Shown here: positions 22,088-30,328 of the stretch, piece after piece
Position numbering within the stretch: position 1 is the first letter of the stretch
Layout of the letters: each line of letters opens with the position of its first letter
From: Intestinibacillus sp964580155
GTDB taxonomy: Bacteria; Bacillota; Clostridia; Oscillospirales; Butyricicoccaceae
DNA: 37,242 nt
Reading direction: 5' to 3'
Assembly (NCBI GenBank): GCA_964580155.1
Contig: CAZOJP010000017.1
Location: 1 to 37,242 of the forward strand
Notes under the pieces: model-generated
What the model was told of the DNA's origin: nothing
What the model saw: the letters and a program-made list of their open reading frames with translations, nothing else
Database searches by the model: none
Position numbers and translations under genes: made by a program

Positions 22088-23138
22088 TCAGTCCTCCTTT
22101 GCGGCGGAGACCGGCGCTTTGACCGGCACCTTGAAATACTTGCCCTTCCAGTAGGGGATTGCGAGGAAGATTGCAACGACGATTGCGGACAGCAGCTTGA
22201 GGAAGTCCGCGTTCAGGCCGAGCCACAGCACAATCTGGATGACGATGTAGTAAATGACCGCACCAAAGACCACGGACAGCAGCTTGAGCGNNNNNNNNNN
22301 GCCCGGCAAGGCGAAAGCCCAGCAGCGTCACGATGGACGCGCCCGCATCGGAGAGGTTGTTGAACGCGTCCGCCGTAATGGCGACCGAGCCTGCAAGCGT
22401 TCCTGCCAGCAGCTTGAGCGCAAAGTTGCGGAAGATGCGGCTGAACACGACATCGCCGATGATGACCGCGGCAAGCCCGATGACAATCGCGCCCGTACCC
22501 ATTTTGACGTCGGAGAAGCCCTGATACTGTCCGAGCAGTGCGCCCGAAAGCGCGACCAGACCGTTTGAGAGCATCAGGCCGAACACCTTGTTGCGGTCGG
22601 TATTGATGCCTTGCGCGCGCGACATATCGGGGTTTGCACCCGTCGCACGGATGGAGCAGCCGAGTGCTGTGCCGAAGAACCAGTAGAGCACGGCGATGAT
22701 GATCAGCACAAGGACAAAGACGAAAATGATCGCCTGCGGAATGTGACGCAGCGACACAAGCAGCGGGTATTTATCAACCGAAATCGCCTGATTGGCCTTG
22801 CCCATGATGCGCAGGTTGATGGAATACAGCGAAAGCTGCGTCAGGATGCCTGCGAGCAGCGCGGGTATGCCCATAAAGGTATGCAGCAGCCCTGTAACAA
22901 GTCCGGCCACCAGTCCGGCGATCAATGCGCCGAGCATTGCGGCCCACACGTTCCAGCCTGCGAGCATGAGCATGATACAGGTCGCGGCGCCGGTCGTCAT
23001 CGAACCGTCCACGGTCAAATCGGCAACGTCCAGCACCTTGTAGGTGACAAAAACACCGATTGCCATAATGCCCCAAATGAGTCCCTGCGCACACGCGCCG
23101 GGCAGGGCATTGAGAAGATTGACAAAATTCAAGTTCAT
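22088..23138 (-). CDS. ABC transporter permease, interrupted by assembly gap
   Basis: Membrane subunit of the importer, with multiple hydrophobic helices (GLIWGIMAIGVFVTYKVLD at the start, DLTVDGSMTTGAA as family mark). The N-terminal 244 codons (23138 to 22407) and the C-terminal 63 codons (22276 to 22088, stop included) are both present. Between them lie the 10 Ns and 106 bp of unrelated sequence. The 14-mer CAGCAGCTTGAGCG occurs at 22277-22290 and again at 22407-22420. Collapsing the two copies restores one frame reading RNFALKLLSVVFGAV and a normal ~306-residue permease. As written, the frame runs from the chimeric segment into the wrong frame of the ATPase gene. I regard the real gene as intact. 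Confidence 0.88.
22291..22406 (-). other. Scaffold gap and misjoined fragment of a cation-diffusion-facilitator gene
   Basis: Ten Ns (22291-22300) followed by 106 bp that on the minus strand encode GTLAGSVAITADAFNNLSDA and then GASIVTLLGFRLAG. This is the second transmembrane region of CDF-family cation efflux proteins (the SGSVA..ADAxNNLSDAGSS block), not part of an ABC permease. It joins the permease exactly at the shared 14-mer CAGCAGCTTGAGCG, the pattern of a wrong graph path at a contig end followed by scaffolding. It should not be annotated as a fusion. Confidence 0.85.
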
Positions 23139-23187
23139 TCCCCCAATTTCATGTATTTAGACCAAAGCATAGGTGTATTAAAATGAC

Positions 23188-23226
23188 AAAAAAGCAGAGG
23201 GAGGCAAGGCCGGCTCCTCTGCTTTT
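23188..23226 (-). terminator. Intercistronic terminator between lipoprotein and permease genes
   Basis: On the minus strand an 11-bp stem (23216-23226 with 23190-23200) is followed by T6. It is suited to give more binding protein than permease. Confidence 0.85.
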
Positions 23227-23241
23227 GGTCGTGGGCATGGA

Positions 23242-24270
23242 TTATTCGGTGATTGTCTCAAAGCCCTCCGGCGCGGTCAGACCAAGCGCATCGCCGATCG
23301 CCTTGTTATACTTCTGCGTGACATGGGGAGCAAACTGCACCTCCATTTTGGTGAGGTCTGCGCCCTTTGCAAGGATATCGTAGGCCATCTGTGCGGTGGT
23401 CTGTCCCAGCTCTTCATAGCTGATGGACAGCGTTGCGACACCGCAGCCCTTGCAGATGCCTTCTTCGCCTGCGATGATGGGAATCTTCTTCGGCAGAACG
23501 ATGTTCTTGATGATCTCCGTATTGGAGGCCACGGTGTTGTCGGTCGGAAGGTAGATGACATCGCTCGAACCTGCCGCCTTGGTGCAGACCGACGCGAGAT
23601 CGTTGGAATCTGCGAAGGAATACTCCGTGCAGGTATAGCCCATATTTTCAAGCAGCGGCTTGATGATGCCAATCTGGTATGCGGAGTTCGGCTCGCCGGA
23701 GCAGTAGAGCAGACCGACGTTCTTTGCATCTGGGAACATCTCGTGCAGCAGCTCCGCCTGCTGATCGAGCGGCGCCAGATCGGAGGTGCCCGAAATGTTG
23801 CGGCCGGTTGCGCCGCTCCAGTCCGAAATATCGAGCGCAGTCGCGTAATCCGTAATCGAGGTGCCGAGGATCGGGATCGAAGCCGTGCCGGAGGCCGCGG
23901 CCTGCAGCGGCGCGGTCGCGTTTGCAAGGATCAGGTCGACATTGGAGGACACGAAGCCGTTGATGATGGTCGGGCAGGTCGAGGGGTCGCCCGAAGCGTT
24001 CTGGGTGTCAAATTCGACCTTGCCGCCGTCCGCCTCGACAAGTGCAGTCAGCGTATCCTGAAATCCCTGGGTCGCCGCGTCGAGTGCAAGGTGCTGCACG
24101 AGCTGACAAATGCCGACGCGCACGGTCTTGCCGGCGAGGGAAGTGCCTGTGCTGCCCGTATCTCCGCCTGTTGCGCCATGATCCGCCGCATTGCCGCCGC
24201 AGCCCGCGAGCATCGTCACGGACAGCGCGCCCGCCATCAGTGCGGCCAACAGTCTCTTGTTCAGTTTCAT
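23242..24270 (-). CDS. ABC transporter substrate-binding lipoprotein (ABC_sub_bind family)
   Basis: A 342-residue extracellular lipoprotein that captures the substrate for the downstream permease/ATPase. A lipoprotein signal ends in LAGC with Cys24, followed by a Gly/Ser/Thr linker. The mature part matches the ABC_sub_bind (DUF534) family: VRVGICQLVQHLALDAATQGF, NASGDPSTCPTIINGFVSS, DLILANATAPLQAAAS, PILGTSITDY and GLLYCSGEPNSAYQ. This family is usually encoded with the same type of permease and ATPase and is predicted to bind tryptophan or related molecules. No direct specificity evidence is available. First gene of a three-gene minus-strand operon with its own promoter and no visible T-box. 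Confidence 0.93.
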   Translation of the reverse strand: MKLNKRLLAALMAGALSVTMLAGCGGNAADHGATGGDTGSTGTSLAGKTVRVGICQLVQHLALDAATQGFQDTLTALVEADGGKVEFDTQNASGDPSTCPTIINGFVSSNVDLILANATAPLQAAASGTASIPILGTSITDYATALDISDWSGATGRNISGTSDLAPLDQQAELLHEMFPDAKNVGLLYCSGEPNSAYQIGIIKPLLENMGYTCTEYSFADSNDLASVCTKAAGSSDVIYLPTDNTVASNTEIIKNIVLPKKIPIIAGEEGICKGCGVATLSISYEELGQTTAQMAYDILAKGADLTKMEVQFAPHVTQKYNKAIGDALGLTAPEGFETITE

Positions 24271-24331
24271 GTTTACCCATCCTTTAGAATGTAAGTTGAG
24301 CGGCGGAATTAAACTCCCACCTCAATTTTAC

Positions 24332-24360
24332 ATTTTAGCAGATTAAAGCATGGGGGTCAA
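24332..24360 (-). promoter_or_regulatory. Promoter of the ABC importer operon
   Basis: On the minus strand: TTGACC, 17-nt spacer, TAAAAT. The ~55-nt leader contains a bulged hairpin (arms TTGAG and CTCAA with an inner G-rich stem, about 24296-24327) and the SD AAAGGATGGG. Confidence 0.7.
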
Positions 24361-24427
24361 GAGCAAGTTCACTAAAATCCAAAAAGAAGAAAGAAAAAAC
24401 GATAGACAGAATCGACAAAACAATCCT

Positions 24428-25096
24428 CTAGAGGAACGCGGTCGGCAGCACATAAAGCAGTACCGCATAATAATGTGCGATTGCGCCTGCGAGCACAAAA
24501 AGATGCCAGACCGGATGAAAGTATCGCCTGCGTTTGTTGACATAGAAAAATACGCCGCCGGTATAGAACAGGCCGCCAAGGGCGAGCAGCACCACACCGC
24601 CGGCCGGCAGCGATGCAAGCAGCGCCTTCAGGCAGAACACAATGGCCCAGCCCATCGCGATATAGCACGCGACCGATACCCGCGCGTAGCGCGCCAGATC
24701 GACCGCGTTGAGCACGATGCCGATAATCGCCGCAAGCCAGATGACCGTAAAAATCGTCCACCCGAACGCAGGAGACAGAATCAGCATGGTAAACGGCGAA
24801 TAGGTGCCGGCGATAAGCAAATAAATCGCGCAATGATCCAGCACGCGTAGCACACGCTTCGCAGTGGGATAGGGCAGCGCGTGGTAGCAGGTCGAGCAGA
24901 TGAACATGGTAAACAGCGTCAGGCAGTAAATCGACACGGCGGCAGTGCCGCGCAGCGTGCCATAGTGCGTGGTGAGCGCAAGCATATAGCCATAGCCCAC
25001 GAGCGCCAGCCCCGCGCCGACACCGTGCGTGACCGCGCTGAAGATTTCCTCCCCCATGCTGTAACGGGGCGTAATAGAGGTCATGGTTTTTTTCAT
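24428..25096 (-). CDS. Hemolysin III / PAQR-family membrane protein
   Basis: 222-residue seven-helix membrane protein of the HlyIII/PAQR superfamily. Diagnostic residues are the early EEIFSAVTHGVGAGLAL, the Ser-x3-His pair in CSTCYHALPY, RVLDHCAIYLLIAGTYSPF and the C-terminal RYFHPVWHLFVLAGAIAHYYA with its two metal-ligand-type histidines. Family members are thought to be zinc-dependent hydrolases or to affect membrane homeostasis; hemolysis is not proven for most. The open frame extends 91 codons upstream with unrelated composition. ATG 25096 is preferred, with AAAGGAGC as SD. It is divergent from the HPr-like gene. Confidence 0.9.
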   Translation of the reverse strand: MKKTMTSITPRYSMGEEIFSAVTHGVGAGLALVGYGYMLALTTHYGTLRGTAAVSIYCLTLFTMFICSTCYHALPYPTAKRVLRVLDHCAIYLLIAGTYSPFTMLILSPAFGWTIFTVIWLAAIIGIVLNAVDLARYARVSVACYIAMGWAIVFCLKALLASLPAGGVVLLALGGLFYTGGVFFYVNKRRRYFHPVWHLFVLAGAIAHYYAVLLYVLPTAFL

Positions 25097-25231
25097 GGTC
25101 AGCTCCTTTTCAATACAGGTAATTATGCACAGCGAAGTGACATACGATTCAGCAAAAAGCACTAAAAACCAAGAAGGAAATTTCACCAAAGCACCAAAAA
25201 GATGAATTTGGAGAAAATACCGAAAAAGGGC

Positions 25232-25260
25232 TTTCATTTTTGCGGTGCTCTTGCTATAAT
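25232..25260 (+). promoter_or_regulatory. Promoter for the HPr-like gene
   Basis: TTTCAT, 17-nt spacer, perfect TATAAT. A 60-nt leader precedes the ATG, with AGGAGGA as SD. Confidence 0.6.
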
Positions 25261-25319
25261 GGATATAGAAACCGGAAAATCGAATGATAAACTCTCTAAT
25301 CACAGGAGGATGAAACACT

Positions 25320-25556
25320 ATGACCAGAGGTATTAAAGTAAAAAATACGGAAGACATCCAGAAGATCAATCAGATCGTCAGCAGATACGGCTTCGACATC
25401 TGGATTCACGGCAAGAGCGGTATGGTCGACGCAAAGAGCCTGCTTGGCATGTTCCTGCTCAGCCTGAACGAGCCCCTGCAACTTGTCGTTGAGGATGACA
25501 TCGATACGACCGCGCTGTTCAAGGATCTTGCGGACTATCTCGAAATCGAGGACTAA
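25320..25556 (+). CDS. HPr-like small protein lacking the phosphorylatable histidine
   Basis: A 78-residue acidic protein with the HPr (PtsH) fold pattern: FDIWIHGKSGMVDAKSLLGM corresponds to the region around regulatory Ser46 of HPr (conserved A/DAKSxxG), followed by LSLNEPLQLVVEDD and a C-terminal helix. The HPr active-site segment GLHARPA around His15 is absent; the N-terminal part reads EDIQKINQIVSRYG instead. It therefore cannot act as a classical PTS phosphocarrier. Such His-less HPr-like proteins are seen in many clostridia with unknown role. The retained Ser could be a target of HPr kinase (inference). Monocistronic, with its own promoter and terminator. Confidence 0.8.
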   Translation: MTRGIKVKNTEDIQKINQIVSRYGFDIWIHGKSGMVDAKSLLGMFLLSLNEPLQLVVEDDIDTTALFKDLADYLEIED

Positions 25557-25567
25557 GTCCGCCTTTC

Positions 25568-25596
25568 AAAGCGTCCGGTTCGCCGGACGCTTTTTT
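25568..25596 (+). terminator. Terminator of the HPr-like gene
   Basis: 11-bp stem (25568-25578 with 25583-25593), UUCG tetraloop, then a T6 run beginning within the stem end. Confidence 0.95.
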
Positions 25597-25604
25597 GTGT
25601 CTGC

Positions 25605-25639
25605 AAACAAAAGCCTGCGTTACTGAAACGCAGGCTTTT
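25605..25639 (-). terminator. Terminator of aspS
   Basis: A 13-bp perfect stem (25627-25639 with 25609-25621) directly adjacent to the preceding terminator. On the minus strand the 3' arm ends in T4 and continues GTTTGC. Confidence 0.85.
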
Positions 25640-25659
25640 CTGTTTCGTTTTTGAAGGAT

Positions 25660-26985
25660 TTACGGAACAAGGCGGGTCATATCGCGCGGGAACATCGAGG
25701 CCAGACGCACGTTGTCGAGTTTGAGCAGTTGCATGGTCAGGCGCTCAAGGCCGATGCCCAGACCGCCATGCGGCGGCATGCCGTATTTGTGCAGCATCGT
25801 GAAGGACTCGAACAGCGTCTCATCCATATTGCGATCGCGCAGCTTTTGAATCTGCTCGTCGTAGTCATTGATGCGCTGCCCACCGGTTGTAATTTCGAGG
25901 CCGCGGAATAGCAGGTCGAACGACAGCGCGAGCTTGGGATCTTCCGCGTCGTCCTTGGCATAGAACGGACGCTTGGAGGACGGGAAATGTGTGACAAAGA
26001 CGAAGTCCGAGCCGTGGGTCTTTTTCGCCCAGTCGCACAGCATGACCTCTTCATCGGGGTTGAGGTCGTAGCGGTTCTTGGACTTGTGGCCATACTGCTC
26101 GAGCATGATGTCCTTCGCCTCGTGGAAGCGAATGGTCGGAATGCGGTCGATGACCGGAATATCCGCCTTGAGCAGCTCCACCTCGGGTGCGCAGTGCGTG
26201 CGAACATAGTCCAGCACATACTTGAGCATGCCGGTTTCCATCTCCATGACATCGTTCATGGAGTCGATGTACGCCATTTCGAAGTCCAGACCGATGTATT
26301 CGTTGAGGTGGCGGCTGGTATTGTGACGCTCGGCGCGGTAGACGTTACCGATTTCGAACACGCGGCCAAAAATGCCCGCGGTGTATTGCTTGTAGAACTG
26401 CGGAGACTGCGCGAGAAATGCCTGCTGACCGAAATAGTCGAGCTTGAAGATATTTGCGCCGCCTTCTGCGCCGGCAGAAACGATTTTCGGCGTGTGGATG
26501 TGCGTGAAGCCCTGCTTGAGCATGTATTCCGCAAAGCCGTCCGCAATCGCCGCCTGCACGCGGAAGACCGCCTGCTTGTTGGGGTGGCGCAGCGAAATCG
26601 GGCGCAGCGGCAGATCCACGTCAAGCGACAGCCCCATATATTTCTTGCCGAGCGGAATGGGAAGCGCCTCGGCAGGCTTTGCCTGAATCGTGATGGCGCT
26701 CAGCACGATTTCAAAGCCGTGCTCGGCGCGCGGCTCCTCGTGCACCTTGCCCGTGACCTCAACCACCATGCCATCCTTGACATCCGCACGCTGCACCTCG
26801 CCGAGGGTGTCACCCTGAAACGTGCACTGGAGGAGTCCGCGATTGACGCGCACGATGATAAACGAAAAGTCCGACATATCGCGCACGCGATGCACCGTGC
26901 CGCGGAACGTGACTTCCTTGCCGATGTTCGCGGCGGCAAGCTCGACCGCGTCTATATACTGCTTGGGATCGCTGATGAATTCCAT
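25660..26985 (-). CDS. aspS: Aspartyl-tRNA synthetase, archaeal/eukaryotic type (probably non-discriminating)
   Basis: 441 residues with an N-terminal OB-fold anticodon-binding domain (EVTFRGTVHRVRDMSDFSF) and a class II catalytic core. Motif 2 region is VYRAERHNTSRHLNEYIGLD, motif 3 is GGLGIGLERLTM, and SAGAEGGANIF with FLAQSPQFYKQ are typical of the short archaeal-type AspRS. It lacks the large insertion domain of the ~590-residue bacterial AspRS. In clostridia this type usually charges both tRNA-Asp and tRNA-Asn, the latter repaired by GatCAB; that is inferred here, since GatCAB is not in the window. ATG 26985 is chosen because the 88 upstream codons of the open frame are a shadow of the flippase gene. 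Confidence 0.9.
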   Translation of the reverse strand: MEFISDPKQYIDAVELAAANIGKEVTFRGTVHRVRDMSDFSFIIVRVNRGLLQCTFQGDTLGEVQRADVKDGMVVEVTGKVHEEPRAEHGFEIVLSAITIQAKPAEALPIPLGKKYMGLSLDVDLPLRPISLRHPNKQAVFRVQAAIADGFAEYMLKQGFTHIHTPKIVSAGAEGGANIFKLDYFGQQAFLAQSPQFYKQYTAGIFGRVFEIGNVYRAERHNTSRHLNEYIGLDFEMAYIDSMNDVMEMETGMLKYVLDYVRTHCAPEVELLKADIPVIDRIPTIRFHEAKDIMLEQYGHKSKNRYDLNPDEEVMLCDWAKKTHGSDFVFVTHFPSSKRPFYAKDDAEDPKLALSFDLLFRGLEITTGGQRINDYDEQIQKLRDRNMDETLFESFTMLHKYGMPPHGGLGIGLERLTMQLLKLDNVRLASMFPRDMTRLVP

Positions 26986-27036
26986 AGTAAACCTACGCCT
27001 CTCTATTTCAGTTTCACAAATTTTTATATAGGAGAA

Positions 27037-27065
27037 AGTATACCACCAAATGGGCGGAGATACAA
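27037..27065 (-). promoter_or_regulatory. Promoter for aspS
   Basis: On the minus strand: TTGTAT, 17-nt spacer, TATACT, in the 88-bp gap between the flippase stop and aspS. Confidence 0.6.
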
Positions 27066-27073
27066 GCCAAAAG

Positions 27074-28522
27074 TCACTTTTTCCGCAGCTTTGCGGCGAT
27101 CGCATCGAATTCCGCGCGTGCTTCGCCGCACGCGACAATGGTGACCGCATAGACCGCGCCGCCTGCCGCAACCGCGCAGCACAGCCGCGCGAGATTGCCG
27201 ATCGGCAGCAGCGTTGCGCCGTATGCCGCCGCGCCGCACAGCGCCGCACACAAAAGGATGCGCAGCAGACGCTTCATAGGAATATGGAACAGAAAGCGGC
27301 TGCGCACGCGCACGCAGGTGATGGCAAAGTATGCGGCAAATGCGACGACCGAGCCCATAGCGCCGCCGATAAAGCCAAAGGTTTTCAGCAGCAAAACGCT
27401 CGAAATCACCTTGATAACCGCCGCCATCGCGCTGTTTTGCAGCACATGGACGGTCGCCTGCTCAAGCTCATACGCCTTGTTTGCGTACTCGGTCAGCCCC
27501 ATGAAGAGCATGGCAAGCGCGGTATAGGCGATGACCGGCGCGCCGACCTCATAGCCGCTTTTGAACAAAAATTGAGACAGCGTGGTCGACACCGCGGACA
27601 GCCCCGCGACCGCGGGCACCGCGAGCAGCAGATACAGCCGCACACCCTGATCGAGCAGGGGCTGCGCCTCCGCAACGCCGCCCTCGCGCCAGCCGCGCAG
27701 CACCGCGGGATAGACACCGCGCATGATGCCGACTGAAATCATCGTGAAGATGCCGGCTGCGATGGAGTTGTTGGAGGAGTAATAGGCATACTGCACGTTG
27801 CCGAAAAAGCCGACAACCAGGTACTTATCGATTTGGTTGAGCAGGGAGACCGAAATCGACACGCCCATGAGCGGCACGCCGTATTTGAGAAACTTTTGAA
27901 ACAGCGGCTTGGAAAAAAACCGCGGGCGCACAAGCTGCGGAATGGAAAGTGCGAATATGGCGCCGATGCCTGCCGCGCCGTCCGCAAGCGTGTTCGCGAA
28001 GATCGCGGGAAAGGGCGAGGGGTAGCCGGCCTTGCCGCCGCACAGCGCGTAGGCCACAACGACCTTACACAAAGCCGAGGCCAGGCTGAGAGAAATCGAC
28101 GCGCGCATGCGTCCGAGCTGGATGAGTGCGGAGTTTAGGATTTGGAACAGCGTATAGGATGCGAACATGAGCGCGCTGCCCAGATAGACCGGATCCCGCG
28201 TCAGTGCCGCGCCGACGAGACAAAAGAGGGAGACTGCGGCAAGAATGACAACGTAAACCACGGAAACGGTCGAAAACAGCGCTTGACCGCGGTCTTTGTG
28301 GTATTCCTCACCGACGTAGCGCGTGGACGCGTTCGCCATCCATCCCGCGAGAACGAGATAGGCGATTTGAACGTTGAAGTTGATGAAATTGAATACGCCG
28401 ACCGTATCCTCAAGAAAAATATGCGTATAGAGCGACGAACACGCGATGACGAGCAGGCCCTCTATGATTTTCGCGGGCAGGAACAGCATGGCATCGCGCG
28501 TCATGGTGTTTTTTTTGCGCAT
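27074..28522 (-). CDS. Oligosaccharide flippase (MOP superfamily, Wzx-like)
   Basis: A 482-residue integral membrane protein with about 12-14 helices and the polysaccharide-biosynthesis/MOP layout, expected to flip undecaprenyl-linked oligosaccharides across the membrane. Supporting segments are the N-terminal RDAMLFLPAKIIEGLLVI, the central KYGVPLMGVSISVSLLNQID with DKYLVVGFFG (typical of Wzx-like proteins), and charged loops between even helices. An in-frame TTG at 28534 precedes the ATG at 28522. Neither has an ideal SD (AAGGA is close to the TTG), so the start is uncertain by four codons. It lies 63 bp downstream of the anchored unknown protein and across from the glycosyltransferase genes, consistent with an envelope-glycan locus. 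Confidence 0.85.
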   Translation of the reverse strand: MRKKNTMTRDAMLFLPAKIIEGLLVIACSSLYTHIFLEDTVGVFNFINFNVQIAYLVLAGWMANASTRYVGEEYHKDRGQALFSTVSVVYVVILAAVSLFCLVGAALTRDPVYLGSALMFASYTLFQILNSALIQLGRMRASISLSLASALCKVVVAYALCGGKAGYPSPFPAIFANTLADGAAGIGAIFALSIPQLVRPRFFSKPLFQKFLKYGVPLMGVSISVSLLNQIDKYLVVGFFGNVQYAYYSSNNSIAAGIFTMISVGIMRGVYPAVLRGWREGGVAEAQPLLDQGVRLYLLLAVPAVAGLSAVSTTLSQFLFKSGYEVGAPVIAYTALAMLFMGLTEYANKAYELEQATVHVLQNSAMAAVIKVISSVLLLKTFGFIGGAMGSVVAFAAYFAITCVRVRSRFLFHIPMKRLLRILLCAALCGAAAYGATLLPIGNLARLCCAVAAGGAVYAVTIVACGEARAEFDAIAAKLRKK

Positions 28523-28585
28523 GAAATCAACCAATCCTTGTCATAAAGTAGCTTTCAGTCTATCATGTTTCGACGATAAATGCAA

Positions 28586-30184
28586 TCAGTCAAATGCGGT
28601 GAACTCGGGGAAGCGGGTCAGCATATCGCGGTAGCCGTGATCGAGGAGCCACTCCTCCTTGAGCGCGAGCAGCGCCTGTATGCCGGGATAGTCGTCCCAC
28701 ACGCCGTATTTGGTGAGCAGATGCGCGGCATCCGCGAGATCCAGATAGGTGACCTGAATATAATCGGGCTTTTCCATCTCGCCATCCTGCCGGACGGCAT
28801 ACCACAGGTCGTGCCCGGGGGTGATCCAGCGCGCGGCGGTTTCATTGATGGCATCGAGAATGTCGTAGCCGCGCGCCGCCGCGCGTTCGTCGCCGTAGCG
28901 TTCTCCGGCGCGCAGCAGCAGCAGGCCCTCGGTCAGGTAGTGGTTGAGCGAGCACGCCGCCGTGGACGGCGCAACGGAATCGGGCGCGGGATGTCCGTAA
29001 TCGGGAACAAAGGCCACATCATGCGCCTTGAATTGCGCAGCGTCGGCAAAATCGAGGTAGAAGTCCACCATGCGCTGCACGGTTTCGCCGATCAGGGGAT
29101 CGTCCCACAGGGTTTCCGCGTGCATGAGCCGCTTCATCGTGTCAAAGTTGAAGCGCGTATCGTAAAAGCCTGCGCCGATGCCGTATTCCTCGCTGAGCCA
29201 TGTCGAGGACGGCTCGGTCGGCAAAAAGCCCTGCGCATTCACGCTGTCCAGATAGCGATAAATAATCGATTGGCCAAGCGCGATGAACATGGGGCCGTTT
29301 GTATCGTAGGTGCACGGGCCGAGCAGCCACGCGGTTGCCGCGCGGTAGATGTGCCTGCCGTCCGCCTGTTCGTCAAAGGGGCGGTAGGTGTCCGGCATCG
29401 CGATATACACGCCGTCCGCCTGCAAATGATAGCCGACAACGGACGCGTCGAGGTTGCGCACGTTGGTGTGCGCATCGGGGTTGTCCCAGTTGACGAGCGT
29501 GCGATCGGTTACGATACCGGCGCACGAGGCCAGTCCGGCGGGCAGCGGGAGCGAGAGCGCAAGTGTGCCTTCTCCGCGCGCGAGCGAGGCACCCACAAGG
29601 GGCGTTTTGCACACATAGACGCTCTGTCCAAGCGCGGTCAGCGTGGACGGGCGCGATAGGTACAGATGCACCGCGTCGCCCTCCAGATAGAGCGCGCTGC
29701 CCGGACTGTATGCCGTGCCAAAGCGCGGCGCGGCAGGCTCCGCAGTTTCCGTGTCGTCGGGATCGACGGCGCGCACGGTCAGCGCGTCATCGTCCTGCGT
29801 CGTCAGAACCGCGCGCACGCCCGCAGGAGAGTCGGAGGACAGGTAAAACACCGTGCCCGTGTCGGTTTCGTCCACGGTCAGCGCAACCGTGCCGACCTCG
29901 GGCGGGGTTTCGCCCTGCGCTGCGCTGCCGAGCAGCGGCAGAACCATACGCGTGCGTGTGCAAAGCGGGCGCACCTCCGGCGCGTCCATGCGCGGCGCGC
30001 CTGCCGCAGCGCCCTCAAGCGTCAGCGTATAGGTGCGCGTGCCAACGGTGAAGGAAAGGGTGTCGGGTGCGCGGCCGTCTGCGGTGCGGCGCGGCCAAAA
30101 CAGGCCGAGCGCGCACAGCACAAGCACACCGAGCGCGAGCACCGTCGCGCCGGCAAGCTGTCCGCGATCCTTTTTGTTTGACAT
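28586..30184 (-). CDS. Membrane-anchored extracellular protein of unknown function
   Basis: I do not recognise a family. 532 residues: a short basic N-terminus, one hydrophobic segment (~11-30) without a clear cleavage site, then a ~220-residue beta-rich part (short Thr/Val-rich strands, Asp-Thr repeats) and a C-terminal ~290-residue helical part rich in aromatic residues (INWDNP-type segment LVNWDNPDAHTNVRNLD, STWLSEEYGIGAGFYDTRFN, YLTEGLLLLRAGERYGDER). The helical half recalls alpha/alpha-toroid glycan-active enzymes such as C5-epimerases or lyases, but no catalytic motif can be named. The ATG is preceded by GGGAGGGCGG. It is first in the minus-strand unit with the flippase and shares a promoter region with the divergent glycosyltransferase/pyruvyl-transferase gene, so a role in the same wall polymer is likely (inference). 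Confidence 0.75.
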   Translation of the reverse strand: MSNKKDRGQLAGATVLALGVLVLCALGLFWPRRTADGRAPDTLSFTVGTRTYTLTLEGAAAGAPRMDAPEVRPLCTRTRMVLPLLGSAAQGETPPEVGTVALTVDETDTGTVFYLSSDSPAGVRAVLTTQDDDALTVRAVDPDDTETAEPAAPRFGTAYSPGSALYLEGDAVHLYLSRPSTLTALGQSVYVCKTPLVGASLARGEGTLALSLPLPAGLASCAGIVTDRTLVNWDNPDAHTNVRNLDASVVGYHLQADGVYIAMPDTYRPFDEQADGRHIYRAATAWLLGPCTYDTNGPMFIALGQSIIYRYLDSVNAQGFLPTEPSSTWLSEEYGIGAGFYDTRFNFDTMKRLMHAETLWDDPLIGETVQRMVDFYLDFADAAQFKAHDVAFVPDYGHPAPDSVAPSTAACSLNHYLTEGLLLLRAGERYGDERAAARGYDILDAINETAARWITPGHDLWYAVRQDGEMEKPDYIQVTYLDLADAAHLLTKYGVWDDYPGIQALLALKEEWLLDHGYRDMLTRFPEFTAFD

Positions 30185-30221
30185 ACAGCCGCCCTCCCGC
30201 CGTACGAAATTTGTATAAAAT

Positions 30222-30251
30222 AGTATATCATACCTGCCGTGGGCTATGCAA
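30222..30251 (-). promoter_or_regulatory. Promoter for the anchored unknown protein and flippase
   Basis: On the minus strand: TTGCAT, 18-nt spacer, TATACT, 38 bp before the ATG. Confidence 0.6.
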
Positions 30252-30267
30252 CTATGCGGAAAAGGTG

Positions 30268-30273
30268 TATAAT
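30268..30273 (+). promoter_or_regulatory. -10 box of the divergent glycosyltransferase operon
   Basis: Perfect TATAAT. The best -35 at 17 nt is TATGCA (30245-30250), a weak match. The two divergent promoters overlap head to head within ~50 bp, so they may be co-regulated. Confidence 0.45.
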
Positions 30274-30328
30274 AGCAGGGTAACAAACGGCGGTGGGCGC
30301 GCACGCCTGCCGCCGCAGGGAGGAAAAC

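Noticed and set aside
21873..23138. 421-codon frame joining permease, CDF-like segment and an Arg/Pro-rich tail
   Set aside because: Frame runs through the ten Ns and then into the wrong frame of permease and ATPase genes; explained by the misjoin.
24271..24427. T-box leader for the possible tryptophan importer
   Set aside because: The leader from the identified promoter is only ~55 nt, too short for a T-box, and no T-box AGGGTGG-type antiterminator sequence was seen.
25987..27144. 385-codon plus-strand open frame opposite aspS
   Set aside because: Antisense to an unambiguous aminoacyl-tRNA synthetase with conserved motifs.
28580..29659. 359-codon plus-strand open frame opposite the anchored unknown protein
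   Set aside because: Antisense shadow; no SD or recognisable domain, while the minus frame has a signal anchor and a strong SD.
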